From NCBI GenBank assembly GCA_905331475.1, contig CAJNYU010000755.1, positions 80,700 through 144,699 of the forward strand: 64,000 bases of DNA, written 5' to 3'. The notes beneath the pieces are model-generated. The model ran no database searches, was not told the DNA's origin, and worked only from the letters and a program-made list of their open reading frames with translations. Origin of the DNA: Rotaria socialis. Taxonomy: Eukaryota; Rotifera; Eurotatoria; Philodinida; Philodinidae. Shown here piece after piece: positions 12,480 to 24,700 of the stretch (position 1 is the stretch's first letter; every line of letters starts with the position of its first letter). A program made the position numbers and the translations under genes.

Positions 12480-13278
12480 AAACGCACACGTTTTGACGGC
12501 TTATCATAGATAAAATTAAAACTTTTCGTATAAATGAATGTTTTATAATTTACGTGGGCTATCGTAATGCTCATGAAATAGAAAAAAATATTTGTTCAAA
12601 AAAATGAACCATTTAACCATTTAAATTATGCAGCGTTTTGTTAATAAGACTACTCATATATAGTATTCGCTGCTTTCAACTAGAACTCATTAATATTGTT
12701 AAAGAAAATCAAGGTATTTCATGAAATCTAATGATTTAAAACAATTCGAAACGAAGTGCTAATGAAATCATTCGTTGAAAGGTGAGTTTTATTAAAGGCC
12801 GATACCATTGTTTGTCTTTTGTTTATTAAAAAATCGGATACATTCGAAATAAAATCCGTGTTCTGAGAAACGAATAAGAGGTTTCCGGGTTTGTCACTAT
12901 ATGAAACCCTTTATAGGTTTCCGATACTTCTGGAACCTGTTAAACGTTTCCCACAGCTACACATCAGTAACCGACTCACGCAGGTATGCGACATTGCCAA
13001 ATTAGTTTTCCGTTATGAATACTCAGAAAAAAGGTGCCATACTGAATCTTTTAAGGTTCTAGATTTGAGTACCATTTTCAGAACCATTTAAAGCTCAAGC
13101 AAAATCTGGTTCTAGCTGGAACCTTTTCCTTTTTCTTCCAAAAGTGGTTCTAGAGTGGTAAAATGTAGTCCGCCACACTCAATTAGTCTAGTACTCGCCA
13201 CTAATGCTATATCCAGCCGTTGATTTCATATTTAGCCTCTTATTTCTATCCTTAACCCTTAATTCTAACCTTAACCTC

Positions 13279-13333
13279 GAGGGTGTGGGTGTGTCTATTG
13301 GACTGAAAGGTGAGGGTACACGCCCACACCCTC
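13279..13333. repeat. TGTGGG-type hairpin
   Basis: Left arm GAGGGTGTGGGTGTG, right arm CGCCCACACCCTC, loop about 27 bp. One of a family of inverted G-rich repeats in this window. Confidence 0.75.
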
Positions 13334-13685
13334 AATTCTATGTTGCAAATGCAGAAATCATGCTACGCATGACAATGAGAGAGAATCACGATACTTCACC
13401 ATAGCAGTGCCTACTATTGCAGCGAAGTGATGTTATTGACTATTGTATTGCAATGTAATAGTGTACCATAAAATCTTCTAAAGCTGAACAATTGACATTT
13501 AACAGAGCTGCTTTTGAAAGAAATTTATTGAATTAATAATAAAGATCTTCAGGAAAACATAAACTTATAACAGAAATATTTTCCGGGATCCCAATAATGG
13601 AGCTACATTGTAAGAATTCAGTGACAGATAAAGAATGTTTGGAACATCAATTATATGAATCTCTTTCTATTTTTTGATTAGGAAT

Positions 13686-13772
13686 CTAGACAACGTCTTT
13701 GATGTCCTCACATATTCTTTGCTCCGACGGCCAAGGTGAAAAGTCACGTCTCATATCGTAGAGTTTGCGGTT
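13686..13772 (-). pseudogene. Orphan terminal-exon-like segment
   Basis: On the minus strand, an acceptor (ATTTCAG) is followed by 28 sense codons and a TAG. The peptide contains NRKLYDMRRDFSPWPSEQR. Codon composition looks coding (Trp, Pro, Arg in a charged context), but no upstream exon could be joined. It may be a relic or the last exon of a gene I could not assemble. Confidence 0.25.
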
Positions 13773-14594
13773 CTGAAATGAAAAACAAATTCTTCTCACC
13801 AAATATGACACATGCAAACATGAAATCTACTCATTCTATCAATACAGTTAAGACATGTTTAAATAAATAAGATGGTTTCTACGATACAAATCACTTGTCT
13901 TCAATTATTATACCCATACCCTTACCCTCGAGTTTGATGATTTTTCAATTAAAAAAATATTTCGTTTCATTGGAAGTTTAAAAAAAACACATATTCAGAT
14001 TCGTCGTAAAAACAACTGCATTAATAAGATAATTAGCAGTAGCAACGTGATATTCCAATAAGTTCAATTTTCAAACACAAAAGGTAGTCTTTTTTCGTTG
14101 TCTCTATTGTCGTTTTAAAATGATCAAGAAAACGAAGTAATCATTCTAATGGCGCTCATATACTCTATTTTTTAAATTAATATTAGAAAAATTGAAATAA
14201 AATCGAACCATAGCACTATCATATTTCTTTTTTTCCACCTGTCGCATGCATTTTATTGGTAGGCTTTTTGCATTACTGATAGTTATTATTGTTTTAAATT
14301 AGTGTGAAAGGCCTTCAAACGATTGGAATTAGTATCGAATTGGCGAAGGGATTCGCTTTTTGTTGTGCTGATTTCCAATTAGTATGGTTTACATTGCCAT
14401 CTGTGGCTGTTAGATAAAAGTAACGCGCGCTATGCGCTTTTAATCAGGTTTTAACAGTATGTATGATCAACATTATTTTTCACTCCTTTAGATTTTTTTC
14501 TCCTCTAAGGAATATATTTTTAGTAGCACTATAGATAGATATTTCGATTATATTCTTACTATGAACTGTACTTCCCACGCGATTAAATGACTAT

Positions 14595-14796
14595 TAGGGA
14601 TGTAACAGTTCATTTCTTGCTCTGAACGAAGGAACTGTTGACGAGATAGGATGGTCTCTATGATTTTCAAGGGTTATCTCGCCAACCAGTTCTTGAAAAA
14701 GAGCTGTTGAAAAAGTTCAGTTTCTATGAAAAAGAACGTTTGAACAGTTCATTCGTTCCGAAGAGCTGAACTTTGAGATGAAGCTGGCGCATCCTA
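14595..14796. mobile_element. hAT-like MITE, 202 bp
   Basis: Ends TAGGGATG... and ...CATCCTA are short terminal inverted repeats. The 8 bp on each side, ATGACTAT and ATGATTAC, match at 6 of 8 positions, consistent with an aged 8-bp target duplication. The interior is full of GAACTGTTC/CAGTTC motifs in both orientations, as is common for hAT subterminal repeats. No coding capacity. Confidence 0.65.
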
Positions 14797-15909
14797 ATGA
14801 TTACTAGAGGAGTAGAGAAAAAAATCAAGCCATCAGGATTTGCGTTCCTCTCTGTACAATTAATATCTAGTTTCATATGTCTCTACTTTTAATTGTCGTG
14901 ACGAAGTAGAGAGACACAAAAAATCGCGATATTGTAAAAGAATGATGCACTATAGATTAATTGATGTCACGGATATTATTTGTCATATCTAAACTCAATA
15001 GTTTTTCTGTTACATCAATCGCTACATGTATATATTCATATCTATTCACATATATATCTGTTTCCAGGAAATATTCAGTGTGATTTTTCGATTAATTCGA
15101 ATTTTGCGGGTATTATAATGCAAATACGTCAAAGGCGTCATGGAAACGTAAAAAGGTAAGTCTACTGTTTTTATCTAGCTTCGTTTAAAAGCTAAATTTT
15201 TCTTTTCATTCTACGAATTGAGTTAAGAAAAAGGCCGTAATCGTTTGAAATTAGTGATACACGAGAAAAAATAGGAACGGCTCTTTAGGATGAGATTTGT
15301 ATGAACAAAACGAATGTCAGAGATCATATTCTCAGTTAGAGTTGGCGGCCATTAACATAAGAATAGTTGGGAAATTTCAGGTGTATATGTCATGACTAAG
15401 TGTCGATATCGATCTCACAATACTTCATCAGCAGATTCTAGGCTGCGATAAGGCTGAAAAATACTTTTTTTAGGTAACAATTTTATCAAAGGTTACTACC
15501 GTGAATGTAAGAATGTGATGAATGTTGACTAGTGAGCGAGAGTTTATAGTAATCTCTCACTGTTACCCACAACCAATCCTCAAGATTGAAGGATTTATCG
15601 CAACATATACTATAAGAAAAATTTACCTGTACTACTACACTGGTCATCGGAAAAAATAGAATCTTTATTGTTGGAATAAATATTTTGATTGAAGTTTTTA
15701 GTCATTAAAAGCTGAAACCATCATATGAAATGTATATTTTAAGTAAAAATTGAGAATGAAAACAATCATAAATGATTATTTGTTTTCTTCAACACTGCTG
15801 TATACTTTGGTGGAATATTTCATGTAGCCATTAGTAGCTGCAAGAGTATACCAGTTTATCATTGTGACCTTCAATTACCGAATTAGATCAGTGATATGAA
15901 AGAGAGTTC
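14797..15909. other. Intergenic region before the cysteine-repeat gene
   Basis: AT-rich. A short ATG-containing segment (about 15117-15155) is followed by a GTAAGT donor and could be a leader exon for the downstream gene, but I could not prove it. Nothing else supportable. Confidence 0.35.
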
Positions 15910-17430
15910 ATGAAAATCTTTGTTGATAGGTGGATGTGGCTAACCATTGGTGTTCTTGTATTTTGTTTGAATGTGGCTATGTCATCACAGGAAGATTTCA
16001 AAAGCGACAATGTGGCCCAAATGGTTTGTGTCTTTACCTTCATCTATATACATATTCTCTTGTTACTTCTGTAGTGTTCTTCTAGCTGGATGATGATCTT
16101 CAGCTAGGTCGATTTTCAGTGATTCACAGCAAGGATATGAAGAGCGGTAATGATGGAGCCCCTTGCAGATATAACGATCAGTGTTCGAGCGGTAATTGCG
16201 ACAAGAAAAGATGTAAAGGTATGCTAACTGCATAAGAGCAGAACTTTTACAAAGTTGAGGGTGAATATAGTTATGGGTGTGAGGATGATGTTCAAGCAAA
16301 AATCATCATCTTCACCTACCACATTTTAATTATTCATAACTTTCCCGACTCAACCGATAATACAGCGACATAATTTATTTAGACATATAAAACAAACTAT
16401 TTTTAATTCTTCTAGCGAAGCTATCTGTCCTTCTCTTTGTTCATTTCTAACCTCGTGTGTCAATTTTCTACCAAAATCAATTTCGAACGGATTTTGTCTA
16501 TCATCTTTAGATGGAGTACAATTAATATTGAATTCGGAAATCGATTTTAAGACATATGATACTCAAAAAGTGTTAATGTTTAGATTTAAACTAAAAAGTG
16601 ACGCTTTTAGTCATTTATTCAGACTATTCGACTCGAGAAAGGATACAAGTGCACGTCTCGATTAAACTTCGTCCCATGTATTACAGTTCGTAGGACGGAT
16701 CCTTTGGGATTTGATGATAATTTACGAAAGCATTTTGAATTGACTATTGCCCTTCATCATACATGCAACTCGCATATCCATATCCAAATCTCAAAATGTT
16801 GCTGGCAATTAAATATATGGAGGTCGATTTGAACAATACTCAACCATTGAAATCGATGTAATAATAAAAATAAATCGTTCAAACAATAGTTCCACGTTTT
16901 TGCAAAAAAACAATTCAAATGAAGTTCACTAGAAAAGTTTTCTTGAATCGTCTTAACAATCGCTATATCAATCTTTCTTTTCGCATCTACATAAGTTTGA
17001 GAAAAGGTTGACTTTCAGGATTACTTTTCAGAACACTCATACATAATGGTGAACATGCCATGAGAATTTTAGTCTACCTATGAATCGAATTTTTTCCTAA
17101 CTTTTTCTCTTTTTAGCTCCCACTTGTACCGATGGTTATAGGAATGGTAATGAAACTGATATAGATTGTGGTGGTGAAAAATGTTCAAAATGTCCCAATG
17201 GAAAAACCTGCAAAGCCGACTCAGATTGTGTTAGTGAAGTGTGCAAATCTAAAACCTGTCAAGGTATATTTTTCTTCATATAAAATATTATGTAGTTCTT
17301 TATCTGCTCTGTAGTACCCAATTGCAGCGATGGTGTGAAGAATCAAGATGAAACTGACATAGATTGTGGTGGTAAAGCATGTCCTAAATGTGCTAATACA
17401 AAAATTTATAGCCTGGTATCGGATTCATGA
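15910..17430 (+). CDS. Secreted cysteine-repeat protein (ETDxDCGG repeats)
   Basis: Four exons (15910-16023, 16086-16218, 17117-17263, 17315-17430) give 169 aa. Residues 1-30 form a signal peptide with a hydrophobic core (LTIGVLVFCLNVAM). After a short spacer come a Cys pair unit (CRYNDQCSSGNC) and two repeats with the signature C-x-DG-x-N-x2-ETDIDCGG-x2-C-x-KC. The first full repeat continues GKTC-x5-DC-x4-C-x4-C, all consistent with disulfide bonding. The second is cut off by a stop soon after KC, so the gene looks 3'-truncated or recently shortened. The same signature is widespread in secreted proteins of delta-proteobacteria and some protists, so horizontal origin is possible. Intron 2 is about 900 bp, far longer than others here. 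No specific function can be given. Confidence 0.75.
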
Positions 17431-17785
17431 GTTACCTAATTCGACTTCGAATATAAATGAAACTCTGAAAGCTTAATATCACTTCGAAAATAAATGAAAA
17501 AATTCGAACCAACACTTTTATGTCGAAACAGCCACAACGATCACAGATAAATTTTTATATCAATTATAATTATAAATTAAAGGCCCATGTGAACAACTGA
17601 ACTTTAATATTATAGAAAAAATTGGTTTAATAAAAACTTTTGGATTGCTATTTGAATTATTAAATAAAAAAGGAAATACTAAAGTTATAGACTCAGAACA
17701 TTAGGCATATGGAATTCACGAAAAAATCTCCCGATGAACAACATTATCCATTACTGTTTGCCCATTATCCGTTTTCCCCTGTCTA
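17431..17785. other. Spacer between the cysteine-repeat gene and the TIR element
   Basis: AT-rich 3' flank; AATAAA-like hexamers are present, but no gene or repeat structure is recognisable. Confidence 0.35.
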
Positions 17786-19391
17786 CCCAGTGAAAAATAA
17801 TCATAGAAAAAAACGGTGTAGAACGCGTTCCAATTTCAGAGAAAACTTTTTTTAAGAAAAAAAAAGTTTTTTCAAAAAGTGGAAACCGTTCCCTAAAGGA
17901 ATGGTTGAGAACGCGTTCCAATATTCAAGAAAACTTTTTTTTTCTTAAAAAAAGTTTTTCATCTTTTCGGAATCCGTTCTATACCGTTCTCATTTTGAAA
18001 TGTTGGATAACGAATTCCAACACCTAACGAAAATTTTCTCGAATAATTCTGTAAAAAGAATTTTCTGCAGAATTGCCTAGCTACCTAGAATTCTTCATTT
18101 TTTTCTGTTTCGAATTTGTTTCACATCTTATAATTTTATTTGGCTTACGTAGTTATTTTATTTCTTTAGCTGGTTATTACTTGTCGCTGCTTCGGGCTGG
18201 GTTCGTACGGACCTATCTATGCTTTTATGCTATTAAACTATCTTTTCTGATAGTAGATGTAGTGAAAATAATACTGGAGTTGAACAAAATAATTCGAATA
18301 GAAACATCTAAATTTTCATTTTAAAAGTAAATTTTGCTTCAAATTTAATAGAAAAAAAAATAAAAACTTTATTTCTAATCTATTGCTTTTAAAATCAAAA
18401 TAAGTAATTATTATATAAGAAATATTATCTAAATATTTAAAAACATTTATGCTTAAATGTTAAAATGAAAAAATCTGCTTTACAGATTATAGTAAATTAT
18501 ATATATATATAATTTAAATGTAATATTCAAATAAAAATTAGATCGCTAGACTAATATTTATAGGACGACTTTTTCCGAAATTATTCTCAACAGATATTAT
18601 AAAATTCCTTTTTTCATATCAGTTATACAAGACACATCCTTGTGCTTTCAAAACTAACTATTCGACCCAGAAACTAACAATATACCAACCATCTACCATC
18701 AGTGCCTAAAAAATGCGGCATAAATGAGCGATTATATTATCCATGTATGAGGCCCAGCTAAAATATACTTGTGTCGTTATTCTTAGCCCGCTCTATATAT
18801 TTCTCGAAATTAAAATTAATCTTACATACTCTAATATAAATGCAAATGTATATGAATGTATTTATATAAAAAAAAAATATGTTTTTATATATAATTTTAG
18901 TATTTATATTTATCGAATGAATATATATATATATATATATATACGTATGTACATTTGAAAAATGTAGAATGGTAGAGAACGTTTTCTTTTCTTTCCAAGA
19001 ATGATGTTGAATGATTTGGAAAGCGTTCATTACTTCCAAGAGTCCATTCTTAGGCATTCCTTTACAGAACGCGAGAGAACGCGATCTCCTCAAAATGGAA
19101 CTCAATCCTGACCTTTCCCAAATAGAATGACAAGAAAACCATTCTGATACTTAATAGAACGGTTCAGAACGCTTTCTTTTTTGAGGAAGAAATATTTTTG
19201 AACTAGGAAGAAAACATTCCATAACAGTATGGAACGTTAAAGAATGCATTCACTGAGATATTGAACGCGTTCTTTTCAGTAAGGAACACATTCTTCAACT
19301 TATAGAACGCGTTCTTCATGAAAAATATAGCTTTCCCTATTCTGATGAATGCGTTCCTTTCCGTTTTTTTCTATGATTATTTTTCACTGGG
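17786..19391. mobile_element. 1.6-kb element with perfect 31-bp terminal inverted repeats
   Basis: Left end 17786-17816 (CCCAGTGAAAAATAATCATA...) and right end 19361-19391 are perfect reverse complements over 31 bp. Subterminal regions on both sides repeat the palindrome GAACGCGTTC (for example 17822, 17911, 19264, 19304) and partial GAACGC copies. No transposase ORF is present, so it is non-autonomous. I could not identify a convincing target-site duplication, so the superfamily is unassigned. The interior has a (TA)n run at about 18919-18942. The right end directly abuts the dispersed repeat starting at 19392. Confidence 0.8.
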
Positions 19392-20085
19392 AACACTCAT
19401 CTCTCCTAAAGTGAAGAAATGGGAGGGAATACAATTTTTGAGTACGAGTACGCGTTTCAAAATCGCGGCAGATAGCTAAAAAGGAAATGAAAATGGAAAA
19501 GTATCGTGAGAACATAAATAATTATTATTTAGTGTTACATCCTTTCAAGTTTCTTCGGCGACAAATTCAAAACAAAAGTGGCATCAATTATATCAATGGC
19601 ACTGTGCAGGATTGAGAGAGTGTGTGCCTCTGCCGGCTGGCATGATTGTGTATTATGTCATCTGAATATCTCTAGCCGTATCTTTCCTTCGGTTACATCT
19701 GCTTATACACAAGAGAGCGATCATGCATGAGTGAACAGAAATAGGGAGGGAAATGTTACGCAATAGAATAATGGGAGTTAGTAACGAAGTGAACACATGA
19801 ATATAGCGCAGACGATGGCGTACCTGAAGCGAAGCGTAACGATGCAAACTGTTTCAGATGTCATCTATATTTACTAATGATTATGCACTAAATGTGAACG
19901 ATATCGAAAGATGTCTTTTGTAAGAAAATGCTCAAGACTACTCGAGGTTTTATATGAATATTCGTATATTATTGCTAATCTCATTGTCATAATTAATAGA
20001 ATGAGTGCTCAGTTATATTTATTCGATACAATAAGGATGAGGGTTTGCGTGTGAATTTTCATATATCATTTACCCACACCCAGAT
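19392..20085 (-). repeat. Dispersed repeat, copy A (inverted relative to copy B)
   Basis: About 0.7 kb that matches 53279-54033 in reverse orientation at high identity with small indels. Shared landmarks include ACTTTAGGAGA near one end, GCCGAAGAAACTTGAAAG-like sequence, TTGTGTATAAGCAGATGTA and CCTTATTGTATCGAATAAAT. It ends in an imperfect GGGTGTGGGTAAATGATA hairpin (20037-20085). A 64-codon open frame on the minus strand (19653-19847) is conserved in copy B but shows no sign of selection. Confidence 0.85.
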
Positions 20086-21708
20086 CCTAACGAATCACTT
20101 TATCGCTTTGTGAAAATATTTTCCTCGATAAAATATAATTAATTCTTGCTCACTGATAAATGTTTGAAGGTACGTGAGAGATGTGGATCTGAAATAAGAG
20201 CGCATACACACCGACCCATCGCCCCAAGCACCTTGTATCCTCACAAGCAATTTAAAGCGTGATCATTTTTGTGATAGCCTACAAATAATGCTTTATTATT
20301 CGCCGATAAAATTGGCATGCTGTATAAATTCGTAGATGGATTTTCTCTATTTATCGTTTGAGAACAAAATTTTTCCATGGATTAACAAACAAAATCTCAA
20401 ACGATTTTAAACCATGAATAGCAATATGACTCACTCTAAAGAAAATCGACTGTTCAGATTTTGCGTTTTTTTAAATTTTACTGTTTGAAAAATATGTAAA
20501 ACTATAGTGAAGAATTCATTTTAAATAAACACAAGAGAAAAGAAACTTGAGATTGTTCGCTTCTTTGATAATTGAAATTTTTTCTCACACCATTAACATA
20601 TTTTCCAAGCGTTAATCTATTCTTTGATCCAGCCGATGTAAAATAAAAAAAACCCAGTTGCATCTGTAAGTATTCACTGATTGACAGTTTGATTAAAAAG
20701 GAAGAAAACAGTTCTCAATTTGAACCGAATTATTTTTGTTTCTTGTCAAATATCCACAATGCGAAATGTAAGCAAAATATTTTTCGCGGCCTTTAGGATT
20801 TCATTAAGCTCGCCAAGTGAATTCGATAGGTGTTCTCATTATAAAATATTACAACTTCACTATCGTAACATAATTTACAGAAAGTAGGTTTGCAAAACAA
20901 AATTGACACAACGTTTAATTAGCCAAATTATTATAAATTGTCACTAAGTTTAATGCTCATGACTTTTTCTTTACTTTTTATTCATATTCATATATTGAAA
21001 CCTTGAGAATCAAAAAAACTTCTTTCAATAAAAGAAAGTTCGCTATTAAATCGAGCAAAAAACTCGACATCAAATAGTATAATAGATTCTAAAATAACTT
21101 TACGACCACGTATAATTGCAGAAGAACAATAAGCGAGATCATTCAGAGGAAAACAAAGTTAGGGCATTGAGTAGGATACTCAATGTAGAGATTTGAGTTC
21201 ACTATGTATGCCACCCTGCTGTTGTTTGACAACATAAGATATTTCTTACTCGATATCTTCAAACACTAATCTCTCGCTATGACGTTTTACAATCGTATAA
21301 GGAAGCGTCGTTTTGAAAAACGCTGGTCTCATAGTCTTCCTAGTCAAACGAGATGTTATGCTAGTTTTGCATTCTAATTTTCACTAGTTATTCGAGTTTC
21401 ATTTTAATTTAATTGTCTTGCGCATCAACGTTAAGACATTTCTCCCGTCTCATTCAAACAGCACTCGACAAGCTCTTTGCAATCGTGAATGAGTCAACAA
21501 AAAAGACATTTAAATAAAATTTTAAAGTGTCGGCACTGAAAGGAAATAATTGCTTTAAAAGCAGCAGTATAATTCAAATAGTAGGAAGAAAAAAAATAAC
21601 TATCGCAAAAAACTGCGTTTCATATCAATCTTTATCTGTTTTGCTCGAAAATATTTATATCCTGAAATTGACTTTTTATTGAATAGGGGTTTATTTCTTC
21701 TAGTAAAT
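20086..21708. other. Upstream region of the first ART-TPR gene
   Basis: AT-rich, no gene. 20210-20275 (CACCTTGTATCCTCACA, GTGATAGCC) resembles part of the pogo-like element at 2060-2105, so it is probably a related repeat relic. The end (TTTCTTCTAG just before 21700) looks like a 3' splice site, so a non-coding leader exon may lie upstream. Confidence 0.35.
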
Positions 21709-24700
21709 ATGGTAGAGACTTTTCCGTCGTATCATAGAACTACAGATGCTTCATCTGTGGAACCGTTATGCAACTTATCTGGAAATGTAGACCAATCGAT
21801 TACGTTGCAACTCCACCTTAGTAATCATTCAATCGAAGCGTTTTCATATTTTGATCAACGACAACAATTCACCGAAGACTTATCCCAAGGCTCAATAGAA
21901 TTTCTTTTGTCCCAAATTTTGAAGCATGTTCTATCTGGTCTTCCAAAAAATGAGCAAGCAAAACACCAAATGATTCAAATCTGTAAAGAACATTACTGGA
22001 GAAATGCAAAAGAAATAAAACGAATTGAAGAATTTGAACGGACGTATCAATCAAGAGACGCAATCCGATGGTATTCGAAACAATGCTTTGCTTATGAATT
22101 AATTGATAGAGCATTGAGAACAAAAGATATTGAACTTCTCTACAAATTGCATCCTTTCGTTTTTGATCTCTCCAACAGTCTTAAACGTGAATACATGAAA
22201 TCATTTTCGTCAACAAAAGGCGTTTTGAATGTTTATCGTGGAGTACAACTTGAGAAACAAGAATACGAAAAATTGAAAAAAAACCGAGAAAATGTGATTT
22301 CAACCAAGGGATATTTATCAACAACAAGACTGAAATCGAAGGCAGAAAACTTTTGTAATAAATCAACAAAAAGCCGTAACACTATTCCTGTTCTTTTTCA
22401 AATTGAATGCTATCTAGAACAAGGAGATGAAAATACTGTTTTTGCTGACATAACTCAATTTACGGTTGACCAAGAAGTTTTATTCGACTCAAATGCTTGC
22501 TTTAAAATTAATTTTATAGAAGAAACTGAAACATACGCAACAGTAAAAATGAACGTCTCAAACGCAGGGCAAACCGTTGTGAAGGAATATCTTGCATTCA
22601 CAAAAAAAGAAACTGGAGAAGACAATGTTAAGATTCTTTTTGGAAAATTATTATGCAGTTTAGCTGAATATGATAAGTCGAAAAAGTACTTTGAATTGTT
22701 ATTCAATGATTCCAATGCCGAAGATCTTGGACGAATTGAATACCATATTGGCCGAGCACTTTATATGAAAGGTCAATTGAATGAAGCTCGAAAATGTTAT
22801 CAACGTGCGTATGACGATATGCAATACAAGAAACAAGAACGAACGATACATTTTGCTCATCTTCTGAACAACCTTGGTATCGTATCATCCGATGAAAATA
22901 AATTCAATGACGCACTTGGTTATTATCTACGAGCATTGGAAATCAAAGAAGAATTATATCCGAATGATAATGTTGATATTGCTCGTAGTCTCACTAACAT
23001 TGGTATTACTCTCGGTGATCAAGGAAGGCGCGATGAATCTCTCTACTATTATCAACGAGCATTGAGGATTTACGAGACGTCTCTTCCAGCTGGACACATT
23101 GACATAATTTCCAGTCGCAGCATAATTACTGAAATTCTCAAGCATCAAGAAAAACACGACGAATCGTTCCGTCGTCCGCGACCAGCGCATTTGGCTAATC
23201 AGAGTATCTGTTCAACTGGACCCTTTGGCATAATTCCCAGTCTCAGTTCCAGAAGTGACAATCCGGAAAATCGCCGCAAGGCAGATGCGTCGTTACATTA
23301 TCCACAACGAGCTTCTACAAGTAATCAGACAATTCCTTCGCCAAACCGACCTGCTGTTCACCCAGGTCCCGGTCAAATACGGGAGACTATGGAACATAGC
23401 GAAAAACACGACGAATCGTTTCGTCATTCGCGACCAGCTCATTTGGCTAATCAGAGTATCTGTTCAACTGGACCCTTTGACATAATTTCCAGTCTCAGTC
23501 CCAGAGCTGGCAGTCCGGAAGACCGCCGCAAGACAGATGAATCGTTACATTATCCTCAGCGAGCTTCTACAAGTACTCAAAGAATTTCTTCGGCAGAGCG
23601 ACCCGATCTTCTATTCAGTGGCAGTCGCATGAGTGAGCTTGCTAGAGGTCACGAAGCTTATGAGAAGCCTATAGTTTTCCATCAGCCAGTATCGGAAACA
23701 CAACAAAGAGCATATTCATGCAGCCATATAGATACTATTGATTATTGCAACGCCCAAGGTAATATTCTCTACAATGAAGGGAAATACGAGGAAGCTCTTG
23801 AACATTATGCACAAGCACTGCAAGCTCAAGATAAACTTTATCCACATGGCCATGTGAATGGTGCGGAAATTTTCGACAGCATTGGCAAAAGTTTCAATAA
23901 ACAAGGAAAGTACAATCAAGCGCTCATGTATCACGAACGCGCGTTGCAAGTACAATATAGATTCCGTCCATGTGATCATATCGATATTGCTGAAACTCTC
24001 GATAATATTGGGAACGTTTTGTCGGTTCAAGGACGCTACCATGAGGCTATTGATCGTTATCATCATGCATACACAATTCGGCAAAAGTTGTGTTCAGTTG
24101 GAGATATTTGTGATTCTGTAAGTCTGGACAACATAGCTAGCATTCGTCGAATAGAAGGAAACTACGATGGCGCTCTCTATTGCTTTGAGCAGGCATTGGA
24201 AATTCGTAAAAAAACTTACAGAAGTGATCATGTCGATATTGCTAGAAGCTATAATAACATTGGCATCACTTTTCTTGATCAAGGAAAATATGATGCAGCA
24301 TTTGATTATCACCAGAAAGCATTACAAATGCAAGAGAAATTATGTGCAGTTGAACCTGTTAGTTTTGCTGAAACTTGGAATAATATGGGACATATTCTCT
24401 CTAAGCAAGCCAAATACGACAAAGCTCGTGAGCATTATCAACGAGCATACGAGATTCTTACGAAATATTATTCATCTGGTCATGTCTGTGTTGCTCAAAG
24501 CTTAGACAACATTGGCAATACTCTTGAAAGTCAAGGACAGTACGGTAAAGCTCTCGAAAATTACCAAAGATCGTATGAAATTCGTAAAAATTTTTATCCA
24601 CCTAATCATTGTGATGTTGCCGAAAGTCTTAACAATATCGGTAATACTCTGTCGAATCAAGAAAAGTATCATGAAGCTGAGAATTGCTATCAACAAGCAT

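Larger units (their letters stand above)
12480..14594. other. Gene-poor accessory DNA
   Basis: No complete gene found. Contents: decayed GGTTCTAG/GGAACC-rich repeat around 12880-13150, a TGTGGG hairpin at 13279-13333, one isolated exon-like segment at 13686-13772, and otherwise AT-rich sequence. Open frames 12891-13091 and 13204-13404 lie on the repeat and hairpin and are not supported. Confidence 0.4.

Noticed and set aside
18073-18324. Plus-strand ORF as a transposase remnant inside the TIR element
   Set aside because: Hydrophobic, AT-driven composition without any DDE or DNA-binding motif.
19653-19847. 64-codon frame shared with 53516-53710 as a conserved small protein
   Set aside because: The copy B frame starts at TTG, and all differences between copies are nonsynonymous, so there is no purifying selection on this frame.
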